In this document: piece after piece, positions 55,247 through 64,000 of the stretch
How positions within the stretch are numbered: the first letter of the stretch is position 1
Layout of the letters: the number at the start of each line of letters is the position of its first letter
The notes under the pieces: generated by a model
Seen by the model: the letters and a program-made list of their open reading frames with translations, nothing else
Database searches by the model: none
Told to the model about the DNA's origin: nothing
NCBI RefSeq assembly: GCF_016889705.1
Contig: NZ_CP069526.1
Coordinates: 4,030,001 to 4,094,000 of the forward strand
Direction: 5' to 3'
DNA from: Amycolatopsis sp. FDAARGOS 1241
GTDB taxonomy: Bacteria > Actinomycetota > Actinomycetes > Mycobacteriales > Pseudonocardiaceae
DNA: 64,000 bases
Translations under genes and position numbers: made by a program

Positions 55247-56104
55247 ATGCCCAGCGCTCCGCCGTCCACGCTGTCGCCCAGCCAGGTCCCGGTGGGCGTC
55301 GATCCGAACCGGCCGAGCATCGCGCGGATCTACGACGGATTCCTCGGCGGGAACCACTACTACGAGGTCGACCGCGCGGTCATGGAGAAGATCAACAGGG
55401 CCGTGCCCGAGGCGGTGCACATCGCGAGGGGCAACCGCGGCTTCCACAACCGCGCGCTGCGGTTGCTCGCGAACCAGACCGGCATCCGCCAGTTCCTCGA
55501 CTGCGGTTCCGGCCTCCCGACGGCCGAGAACACGCACCAGATCGTGCAGCGCGCGCACCGCGACGCGCACGTGGTGTACGTCGACAACGACCCGGTCGTG
55601 CTCGCCCACGGCCGCGCGCTGCTGGCCGAGAACGACTACACGCACATGGTCGACGCCGACATCTTCCAGCCGGCGAAGGTGCTCGAGAACGACACCGTGC
55701 GCGAGTACATCGACTTCGACCAGCCGCTGGGCCTGCTGCACATCGCCACCATGCACCACTTCGAGGGGGACGGCGCGATCGACGTGATGCGCCAGTACAT
55801 CGACGCCCTCGCCCCGGGTTCGTTCGTCGCGCTCGCGCACTTCTACGACCCCGAGGTGCCGGAGCTGACCGCCGTCGCGAAGCGCATCGAGGAGATCCTC
55901 GTCTCCGGCCCGCTCGGCGCCGGCCGCTTCCGCACGCGCGCGGAGATCGAAGCGATGCTCCCGGGGTTGGAACTGCTGCCACCCAACGCGACCTCCGGCC
56001 CGGGCCTGTCGGTCTGCGACGAGTGGTGGCCGGACGGTCCGCGCCTGGTGCCGCTGTCCGACTCCGCCAAGTGCGTCGCGGGTGTGGTCGGCCGCAAGCC
56101 CTGA
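55247..56104 (+). CDS. SAM-dependent methyltransferase, DUF574 (Methyltransf_19)
   Basis: A 285-residue protein of the actinomycete-specific DUF574 family. It opens with VDPNRPSIARIYDGFLGGNH, contains the SAM motif FLDCGSGLPTAENTHQIVQR, VVYVDNDPVVLAHGRALLA and DADIFQPAKVLEN, then IDFDQPLGLLHIATMHHFEG. These proteins are abundant in Streptomyces and relatives and often lie beside DNA-binding regulators, but the methyl acceptor is not known. ATG 55247 follows a GCGAGGTG stretch. A clear terminator follows. Confidence 0.93.
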   Translation: MPSAPPSTLSPSQVPVGVDPNRPSIARIYDGFLGGNHYYEVDRAVMEKINRAVPEAVHIARGNRGFHNRALRLLANQTGIRQFLDCGSGLPTAENTHQIVQRAHRDAHVVYVDNDPVVLAHGRALLAENDYTHMVDADIFQPAKVLENDTVREYIDFDQPLGLLHIATMHHFEGDGAIDVMRQYIDALAPGSFVALAHFYDPEVPELTAVAKRIEEILVSGPLGAGRFRTRAEIEAMLPGLELLPPNATSGPGLSVCDEWWPDGPRLVPLSDSAKCVAGVVGRKP

Positions 56105-56121
56105 CCCGACGGTGCGACGAG

Positions 56122-56153
56122 TCCCCGGCAGCCGTGCGGTGCCGGGGATTTTT
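56122..56153 (+). terminator. intrinsic terminator
   Basis: Stem TCCCCGGCA/TGCCGGGGA (9 bp), a 9-base loop and a T-run (TTTTT) form a classical rho-independent terminator 18 bases after the methyltransferase stop. It is the only one in the window with a good T-tract. It also lies at the 3' end of the convergent LysR gene. Confidence 0.92.
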
Positions 56154-56170
56154 GTTGTGCCCGAACAGAA

Positions 56171-57088
56171 CTACGCCGGCAGTGTTCGCGGCGCCGTCGC
56201 CAGGACGTGCTCGCGGAACCGCGCGCTCGCCGGCGGCAGGACGCGGCCCGCGAGCTGAGCGAGCCCGATGTCGCGAGCCGCGGAGACGTCCGTGACCCGC
56301 AGGTGCGGTGTCGCCGGCTGGGCGGGTTCCGGAGGGAACGTCGCGGTGTGGGGGAGCGGCAGCAGGGAAACGCCGAGACCTGCCGTCACGAGCCCCCGCA
56401 GCGTCTCGACCTCTTCGCCCTCGAAGCCGATTCGCGGGGTGAACCCGGCCTGCGCGCAGAGCCGCTCGGTGGTCTCGCGCAGCGCGTAGCCGGGCCGCAG
56501 CACGATGAACGTCTCCTCGGCCACGTCGGCGAGCCGCGCCTGTTTGCGGCGTGCGAGCCGGTGGCGGTGCGGCACGGCCAGCAGCAGTGGTTCCTCCAGC
56601 AGCCGCACCCAGCTGATCAGCGGATCACCCGGATCGCCGCTGGTGAGCACGAGATCCGCGGTGCCGTCGAGGAGTTCGCGGGCCAGGCCCTCTTCGCCGT
56701 GCTGGCGCAACTCGAACCGCGCGCGCGGGTGCGCGGTGCGGAAACTGCTCACCACCGGGGGCACGAGCCAAGTGCCGAAGGTGTGCAGGAACGCCAGCGG
56801 AACCACGCCCGCCTCGGGGTCGACAGCCTCCGCGACGGCCCGAAGCCCCTCGTCGTAGCGCTCCAGGATCGCGTCGACGTGCGCGGCGAACGCGTGCCCG
56901 GCCGGCGTGAGCCGCAGCGCGCGGCCCGAACGCTGGAACAGCGCGGCCCCCGCCTCGCGCTCGATCCGGTGCAGGGCACGGGAAAGCGCGGGTTGCGTGA
57001 GCCGCGCGCGGGCCGCGGTGCCGGTGACCGTCGCGCCGCGCGCCACCTCCTGGAAGAGCCGCAGAACGTGCAGGTCCATGTCGTCCAT
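56171..57088 (-). CDS. LysR-family regulator
   Basis: A 305-residue regulator with the HTH HVLRLFQEVARGATVTGTAA, RLTQPALSRALHRIEREAGA and a full effector domain (LAFLHTFGTWLVPPVVSSFR, ELLDGTADLVLTSGDPGDPL, GLGVSLLPLPHTATFP). The ATG at 57088 precedes an alternative ATG three codons on (DLHVLRLFQ), which gives the more usual start. It is divergent from a pyruvate oxidase gene, with AAAAGAGGC repeats in the gap, and probably controls it. The effector is unknown, though a metabolite of pyruvate metabolism is a natural guess. Confidence 0.9.
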   Translation of the reverse strand: MDDMDLHVLRLFQEVARGATVTGTAARARLTQPALSRALHRIEREAGAALFQRSGRALRLTPAGHAFAAHVDAILERYDEGLRAVAEAVDPEAGVVPLAFLHTFGTWLVPPVVSSFRTAHPRARFELRQHGEEGLARELLDGTADLVLTSGDPGDPLISWVRLLEEPLLLAVPHRHRLARRKQARLADVAEETFIVLRPGYALRETTERLCAQAGFTPRIGFEGEEVETLRGLVTAGLGVSLLPLPHTATFPPEPAQPATPHLRVTDVSAARDIGLAQLAGRVLPPASARFREHVLATAPRTLPA

Positions 57089-57207
57089 ACTGCCACGTCA
57101 TGGGTTCTAGGAAAAAGAGGCATTGGACGCATACGTACTGGCGGCACATGCTGAAAAGAGGCCAAGGACGTGCCGGTGATTCCGGGTTTTCGAGAGAGGA
57201 GCGGCTC

Positions 57208-58941
57208 ATGCCCACTGTGGCCGAACAGCTCGTACGCACCCTGCGGGACGCGGGCGTGGAACGGATCTACGGGATCGTCGGCGACAGCCTGAACCCGGTC
57301 GTCGACGCGGTCCGCCGCATCGACGGCATCGAGTGGGTGCACGTGCGCCACGAGGAAGCCGCGGCGTTCGCGGCCGCGGCCGAAGCCCAGACGACCGGGA
57401 AGCTCGCCGTGTGCGCGGGCAGCTGCGGGCCGGGAAACCTGCACCTGATCAACGGCCTCTTCGACGCCCACCGCAGCGGCGCGCCCGTGCTCGCGATCGC
57501 CTCCCACATCCCGTCGGCCCAGATCGGCACCGGCTTCTTCCAAGAGACGCACCCGGAGCAGCTGTTCACCGAGTGCAGCCACTACAGCGAGCTCGTGTCG
57601 CAGCCGGAGCAGATGCCGCGGATGCTGCGCATCGCGATGCAGACGGCGTACGGCAAGGGCGGCGTGTCGGTCCTGACCATCCCCGGGGACATCGCCGACC
57701 GCAAGGCCGTGAACACCGGGGTGGAGAAGGTCCAGCTCGTCAAGCCGTCGCCCGTGGTGCCGCCCGCCGAGACGATCGAGGAACTGGCCCGCCTGCTCAA
57801 CTCCGGCGAGAAGGTCATGCTCTTCGCCGGGGCCGGCACGCGTGGCGCCCACGACGAGGTCATGGCGCTGGCCGGACGGCTCAACGCGCCCATCGGCCAC
57901 TCGCTGGGCGGCAAGGAGTGGATCCAGTACGACAACCCGTTCGACGTCGGCATGAGCGGCCTGCTCGGTTACGGCGCCTGCTACGACGCGATGCACGCCG
58001 CCGACCGGATCGTATTGCTGGGCACTGACTTCCCGTACGACAACTTCCTCCCGCAGGCCCGCACCATCCAGGTCGACACCGACGTCGCGCGGCTGGGCCG
58101 CCGGACGCCGCTGGAGCTCGCGGTGCACGGCGACGTCAAGGAGACCATCAAGGCCGTGCTGCCCTTGCTGCGCCGGCGCACGGACCGGTCCTACCTGGAC
58201 CGCATGCTGCGTGAGCACGTGCGCAAGCTGGAGAAGCGGGTGGCGGCGTACACCACCAAGATCGAGCACCGCCGCCCGATCCACCCGGAGTTCGCGGCGT
58301 CGATCCTCGACGAGGTCGCCGACGGCGACGCGGTGTTCACCGTGGACACCGGCATGGGCAACGTGTGGGCCGCGCGCTACCTCATACCCAACGGCCGCCG
58401 GCGCGTGCTCGGCTCGTTTCGCCACGGCAGCATGGCCAACGCGCTGCCGCACGCGATCGGGGCGCAGTTCGCCGAACCGGGCCGCCAGGTCGTGTCGATC
58501 TCCGGTGACGGCGGGCTGGCGATGCTCATGGGCGACCTGCTGACCCTGTCGGCCTACGACCTGCCGGTGAAGGTCGTGGTGTTCAACAACGCGACGCTGG
58601 GCATGGTGAAGCTGGAGATGCTCGTCGACGGCCTGCCCGACTTCGGCACCGACCACGCGCCGGTGAACTTCGCAGCGATCGCCCAGGCGTGCGGCATCCA
58701 CGCGACGCGCGTCGAGGACCCTCGTGAGGTCCGCGAGGCACTGGCCAAGGCGTTCGTCCACCCCGGGCCCGCCGTGGTCGAGCTGGTGACCGACCCGAAC
58801 GCCCTGTCGATCCCGCCGCACATCACCGGCGCCCAGGTGCGCGGCTTCGCGCTCGGCGCGAGCAAGACGGTGCTCACCGGCGGTGTCGGCAAGATGATCG
58901 AGCTGGCGCGCACCAACCTGCGCAACACGCCGGGGTTCTGA
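57208..58941 (+). CDS. poxB: pyruvate oxidase / quinone-linked pyruvate dehydrogenase
   Basis: A 577-residue TPP and FAD enzyme that decarboxylates pyruvate to acetate, passing electrons to the quinone pool. It begins VAEQLVRTLRDAGVERIYGI, with the catalytic Glu in VRHEEAAAFAAAAEAQ, has the FAD-region GAGTRGAHDEVMALAGRL and SGLLGYGACYDAMHAADRIV, and the TPP motif GDGGLAMLMGDLLTLSAYDL to VFNNATLG (GDG to NN). The PoxB-type C-terminal membrane-binding stretch is plausible but not obvious. The ATG at 57208 follows GAGAGAGGAG. An ORF extension upstream lacks protein character. It is divergent from LysR. Confidence 0.9.
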   Translation: MPTVAEQLVRTLRDAGVERIYGIVGDSLNPVVDAVRRIDGIEWVHVRHEEAAAFAAAAEAQTTGKLAVCAGSCGPGNLHLINGLFDAHRSGAPVLAIASHIPSAQIGTGFFQETHPEQLFTECSHYSELVSQPEQMPRMLRIAMQTAYGKGGVSVLTIPGDIADRKAVNTGVEKVQLVKPSPVVPPAETIEELARLLNSGEKVMLFAGAGTRGAHDEVMALAGRLNAPIGHSLGGKEWIQYDNPFDVGMSGLLGYGACYDAMHAADRIVLLGTDFPYDNFLPQARTIQVDTDVARLGRRTPLELAVHGDVKETIKAVLPLLRRRTDRSYLDRMLREHVRKLEKRVAAYTTKIEHRRPIHPEFAASILDEVADGDAVFTVDTGMGNVWAARYLIPNGRRRVLGSFRHGSMANALPHAIGAQFAEPGRQVVSISGDGGLAMLMGDLLTLSAYDLPVKVVVFNNATLGMVKLEMLVDGLPDFGTDHAPVNFAAIAQACGIHATRVEDPREVREALAKAFVHPGPAVVELVTDPNALSIPPHITGAQVRGFALGASKTVLTGGVGKMIELARTNLRNTPGF

Positions 58942-58962
58942 GAAGCCCCGTAGGCTGGCTCC

Positions 58963-59952
58963 GTGCGTGAGCTGGCTGGGCGGATGCGGGCGGTCGACCC
59001 CGGGGCCGGGGCCGCGTTGCAGGTGATCGCCCACTTCGACGCCCTGGTGGAGGCCCGCGCCGGGCTGGAAGCGACGGTGCGGGCCGCCGCCGTGCTCGCC
59101 GGCTGCCCCGCGGGTCTCGTCGTCCCGGGCCGGCGGCTGCGGGTGCGCGTGGAGCCCGACGGTCGGCGTGTGGCGGGCGAGCCGAGCGGGTTTTCGGTGC
59201 CGCTGCCCGGGTATCCGGGTGCGCTCGCCTGGGTGGAACGGTCCGTGCCGGAGCCCGGCCAGGCGGAGTTCGACCGGGTGCTCGCCGAGCGGCTGGCCAC
59301 GACCGTCCGGATCGTGCTGGACCGCACCGGGCCCGGCGCGGCGAACGGCGATCCCGCCGCGGTGGAAGTTCTCGTCGACGCCGGCGCCGACGAGGACACC
59401 CGCGTCCGCGCGGCGCGCCGCGCGGGGCTGGCGGTGGACGGCGTCTTCACCGTCACGGTCAGCACCGGCGGCCCCCGTCCGCCCGGGGCGGCGCGGCTGG
59501 GCGACCTCGACGTCACCGTCGCACCGGCCGGCTCGCCCACCGGCGCACGATCGGCCGCCGGACTACGTGACCTGCCGTGGTCCTACGAGCAGGCGCGGCT
59601 CGCCTTCCGGCTGACCGCGGACGGTGAGCCCGGCTCGTCTCATGTGGACGCCGCCGCGCTGGGCGGCCTGCTGGCCCTCGCGGAAGGGTGTGACACCCAG
59701 GCGGCCGTCGCCGAAGTGACGCTGCTCGAGCGCGTCCTGGCCGCGCACCCATGGGCGCTCGAAACCCTGACCGCGGTCGCGGCGGAGCCGAGCCTGCGAG
59801 CGGCGGCGGCCGTCGTGCCCGTGCACCACTCGACGCTGCAGAGCCGTGTCGATCTGCTCACTGCGGAGCTCGGCTACGGCCCCGCCACCCCCGCCGGCCG
59901 GACCCGGCTGACGATCGCGCTGGCGCTGCGCCGGTTTCGCCGCACCCGCTGA
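58963..59952 (+). CDS. PucR-family transcriptional regulator
   Basis: A 329-residue regulator with a C-terminal PucR HTH (VVPVHHSTLQSRVDLLTAEL, then GYGPATPAGRTRLTIALALR). The N-terminal part (AAALQVIAHFDALVEARAGL and later GVFTVTVSTGG) resembles the GGDEF-like CdaR ligand domain. It is shorter than typical PucR proteins of 400 or more. The GTG start is 21 bases after poxB, so they may share a transcript. It may regulate the esterase-like gene that follows. The effector is unknown. Confidence 0.85.
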   Translation: MRELAGRMRAVDPGAGAALQVIAHFDALVEARAGLEATVRAAAVLAGCPAGLVVPGRRLRVRVEPDGRRVAGEPSGFSVPLPGYPGALAWVERSVPEPGQAEFDRVLAERLATTVRIVLDRTGPGAANGDPAAVEVLVDAGADEDTRVRAARRAGLAVDGVFTVTVSTGGPRPPGAARLGDLDVTVAPAGSPTGARSAAGLRDLPWSYEQARLAFRLTADGEPGSSHVDAAALGGLLALAEGCDTQAAVAEVTLLERVLAAHPWALETLTAVAAEPSLRAAAAVVPVHHSTLQSRVDLLTAELGYGPATPAGRTRLTIALALRRFRRTR

Positions 59953-60057
59953 CCCGCCACGTGGCGGGGCGCGGCCGCCGCCTGACGGCTGCCGCGGCGA
60001 GCGGTCGGGCTCTACCGTCGCAGACGACGAACCGGCCAACACAGGAAGCAAACAGCG

Positions 60058-60999
60058 ATGACGAAGGTGCACCCGCCGTTCGACCCGGAGATCGCCGCGG
60101 CGCTCGTGGCCGTGAACTCCGCGCTGCCGTCGTCCGTCACGCCGGACCTCATCGGACGTCTGCGCGAGCTGACGGCCGCGGGTCACACGATGAGCCTGGC
60201 CGAGATCCGCGAACACGCCGACGCCGAGGAGGTGGACGGCAACGGCGTGCCGTTGCTCGTACTGCGGCCGAAAGGCAGCGACCCGGCCGTGCCGCTGCCG
60301 GGGGTGTACTTCCTGCACGGCGGCGGCATGATGGCCGGCAACAACCGCACCGGCGCCGACTGGGCACTGGCTTGGCTGGCGGAGCTCCCGATGGTGGTGG
60401 TGAGCGCCGATTACCGGCTCGCGCCCGAGCACCCGCACCCGGCGCCCGTCGAGGACTGCTACACCGGGCTGACGTGGCTCGGCGACCACCTCGCCGAGCT
60501 GGGCATCGACCCGGACCGGCTCGTGGTCGCCGGCGGCGGACTCGCGGCCGCCACCGCGCTGCTCGCGCGCGACCGCGGCGGCCCGCGTCTGCGCGGCCAG
60601 CTGCTGGTGTGCCCGATGATCGACGACCGCGCGAGCACCCCCTCGAGCACGGAGCTGGTCGGCGAAGGCGTGTGGGATAGCGTCTCCAACGCCACCGGCT
60701 GGTCGGCCCTGCTGGGAGCCGCAGCCGGTGGCCCGGCCGTCTCGCCCTACGCGGCCCCGGCCCGAGCCACCGACCTTTCCGGGCTGCCGCCCGCGTTCCT
60801 CGAGGTCGGTTCCGTCGAGACGTTCCGCGACGAGGCCGTCGCCTACGCCTCGCGGCTGTGGCAGGCGGGCGGGCAGGCCGAGCTGCACGTGTGGCCCGGT
60901 GGCTGCCACGGGTTCGACGAGGTGGTGCCGCACGCCCCGATGGCGCGCGAGGCCCGGGCGAGCCGCGTCAACTGGCTGCGCCGCGTGCTCGCGGAGTGA
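60058..60999 (+). CDS. hormone-sensitive-lipase-like esterase lacking nucleophile Ser
   Basis: A 313-residue alpha/beta hydrolase of the HSL/bacterial family IV type. It keeps the oxyanion motif FLHGGGMMAG, the ADYRLAPEHPHPAPVEDC segment, the acid in EVGSVETFRDEAVAYA and the His in GGCHGFDEV. The nucleophile elbow normally reads GGSAGGGLAA. Here it reads VVAGGGLAAATALL, an in-frame loss of about four codons (SAGG or GSAG) that removes the catalytic Ser. The rest of the frame is intact, so it is made but is probably inactive as a hydrolase. The stop abuts the convergent sdhB stop. Confidence 0.82.
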   Translation: MTKVHPPFDPEIAAALVAVNSALPSSVTPDLIGRLRELTAAGHTMSLAEIREHADAEEVDGNGVPLLVLRPKGSDPAVPLPGVYFLHGGGMMAGNNRTGADWALAWLAELPMVVVSADYRLAPEHPHPAPVEDCYTGLTWLGDHLAELGIDPDRLVVAGGGLAAATALLARDRGGPRLRGQLLVCPMIDDRASTPSSTELVGEGVWDSVSNATGWSALLGAAAGGPAVSPYAAPARATDLSGLPPAFLEVGSVETFRDEAVAYASRLWQAGGQAELHVWPGGCHGFDEVVPHAPMAREARASRVNWLRRVLAE

Positions 61000-61742
61000 T
61001 CACCGGCGCGATTTCCGCGCCGCCCGCAGGAACTCCCGGTTGAGCGTGGTGATGCTCGTCAGCGGGATCCCCTTGGGGCAGGCGAGGGTGCACTCGCCGG
61101 TGTTGGTGCAGCCGCCGAACCCTTCGGCGTCCATGGCGTCGACCATGTCGAGCACGCGTTGCTCGCGTTCGGGCTGACCCTGGGGGAGGGCGTTGAGGTG
61201 GCTGACCTTGGCGGCGGTGAAGAGCATGGCCGAGCCGTTGGGGCAGGCCGCGACGCAGGCGCCGCAGCCGATGCACGTGGCGTTGTCGAAGGCGAGGTCG
61301 GCGTCGGGCTTCGGGACGGGGGTGGCGTGGGCGTCGGGGGCCGCGCCGGTGGGTGCGGTGATGTAACCGCCGGCCTGGACGATGCGGTCGAAGGCGGAGC
61401 GGTCGACGACGAGGTCCTTGATGACGGGGAAGCCCTCCGACCGCCAGGGTTCGACGTCGATGACGTCGCCGTCGGTGAAGGCCCGCATGTGCAGCTGGCA
61501 GGTCGTGGTGGTTTCGGGGCCGTGGGCCTGGCCGTTGATGACGACACCGCAGGAGCCGCAGATGCCTTCGCGGCAGTCGTGGTCGAAGGCGACCGGCTGT
61601 TCGCCGGCTTCTATGAGGCTCTGGTTGAGCGTGTCGAGCATTTCGAGGAACGACATGTCGGGGCTGACGCCGTCGACCGGGTAGTCGACGAGGTGCCCTT
61701 CGCTGTCGGGGCCGGGCTGGCGCCAGACGCGTACGGTGAGTT

Positions 61743-61746
<4 letters not shown>
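61000..61746 (-). CDS. sdhB: succinate dehydrogenase iron-sulfur subunit
   Basis: A 248-residue subunit. The 2Fe-2S site is CREGICGSC with CQLH downstream; the 4Fe-4S site is [12 protein letters not shown], and the 3Fe-4S region is [14 protein letters not shown]. It passes electrons from the flavoprotein to the membrane quinone site. This short form with [15 protein letters not shown] is the actinobacterial Sdh1/fumarate-reductase-like type. The GTG start overlaps the sdhA stop by 4 bases. The 3' end touches the convergent hydrolase gene. Confidence 0.95.
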
Positions 61747-63671
<1,925 letters not shown>

Positions 63672-63673
63672 CC

Positions 63674-64000
63674 TCAGCTCACCCATCCGGTCATGACGGA
63701 AATCGGTACGATCAGGAACCCGGCGGTGATCACCACGGCGAGCACGGTGCCGACGGTTTTGATCGTGTGGTCCTTGGTCGCGCTCCTGATGCCGAGCGTC
63801 TGCGCGGCGCTCCAGAAGCCGTGGTTGATGTGCAGCCCGAGCATCAGCAGGGCCACGATGTAGATGACGTTGACCCACCAGACCTGGAAGTCGGCGACGA
63901 CGTTGTGGTAAGGCTCGTCGCGCACGAAGTCCTGGTTGGCCACGCCGACGGTCAGGTCCAGGATGTGCCACACGATGTACACGGCGAGCGTCGCGCCGCC
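63674..64000 (-). CDS. sdhC: succinate dehydrogenase cytochrome b subunit, partial
   Basis: The C-terminal part (about 108 residues) of the membrane anchor; the start lies past the window edge, as the frame is open from position 64000. Hydrophobic segments [29 protein letters not shown] and [18 protein letters not shown] are visible. The His residues in WHILDLT and [10 protein letters not shown] are placed as heme-ligand candidates of the two-heme Sdh1 type. It ends 2 bases before the sdhA start. Confidence 0.9.
   Translation of the reverse strand, partial: GGATLAVYIVWHILDLTVGVANQDFVRDEPYHNVVADFQVWWVNVIYIVALLMLGLHINHGFWSAAQTLGIRSATKDHTIKTVGTVLAVVITAGFLIVPISVMTGWVS

Overview
The window is high-GC actinobacterial DNA. 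GTG starts, stop/start overlaps of the ATGA and GTGA type, DUF574-type SAM methyltransferase, PucR, DasR-like operator sites and ATPase-less sugar ABC operons all fit a soil actinomycete, most likely of the Pseudonocardiaceae (an Amycolatopsis-like genus; this is inference from gene content, not a placement). Both ends cut genes: a sugar ABC permease at the left and the succinate dehydrogenase cytochrome b subunit at the right.

Layout. 1-6,900: end of a sugar ABC operon, an HD-domain nucleotidase, an L,D-transpeptidase, a decayed IS30-type transposase, an MFS exporter, an alpha/beta hydrolase, a GNAT enzyme and a P-loop protein. 6,778-8,934: three consecutive broken minus-strand genes (ABC-2 permease, ABC ATPase, LysR). 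8,937-27,155: a choline/glycine betaine catabolic island. It holds a Rieske ferredoxin and FAD reductase, a choline dehydrogenase (betA), an APC transporter, a broken betaine aldehyde dehydrogenase, a BetI-like TetR, a Rieske oxygenase (gbcA-like), a GntR regulator, a small 75-aa protein, heterotetrameric sarcosine oxidase (soxBDAG), formyl-THF deformylase (purU), dimethylglycine oxidase and a broken methenyl-THF cyclohydrolase-like gene. Together they would strip choline to betaine, dimethylglycine, sarcosine and glycine, and pass the methyl carbons through tetrahydrofolate to formate. 27,200-29,200: an SDR and a zinc-type alcohol dehydrogenase. 29,216-36,170: an amino-sugar/cell-wall module (GH3 NagZ-like enzyme, ABC transporter with two DasR-like sites upstream, secreted SH3/NlpC-P60-like protein, RpiR regulator). 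36,362-38,667: an unusual monooxygenase-fold/hydrolase fusion, a small membrane protein and a MmpS-like lipoprotein.

38,670-41,471 is a nested transposon: an apparently intact IS110-family element (1.7 kb) inserted in the transposase of an IS481-family element whose 14-bp terminal repeats can still be read. The IS110 5' noncoding end carries short matches to its own ends and to its target, in the order expected of a bridge RNA. 41,481-56,104: a frameshifted receptor Ser/Thr kinase, an acyl-CoA synthetase, a MarR/FUSC divergent pair, small and broken genes, a DHFR-like reductase, proline iminopeptidase, two acetyltransferases, a badly decayed lipoprotein, a proline-rich membrane protein and a DUF574 methyltransferase. 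56,171-64,000: LysR divergent from pyruvate oxidase, a PucR regulator, a hydrolase lacking its nucleophile serine, and sdhCAB.

A recurring feature is single-base frameshifts in otherwise recognisable genes. At least eight loci are affected. Some look like old decay; at least one (the kinase) has two compensating indels at short G or C runs, so base-calling errors are a real alternative. Functional conclusions about the broken betB and cyclohydrolase genes depend on resolving this.
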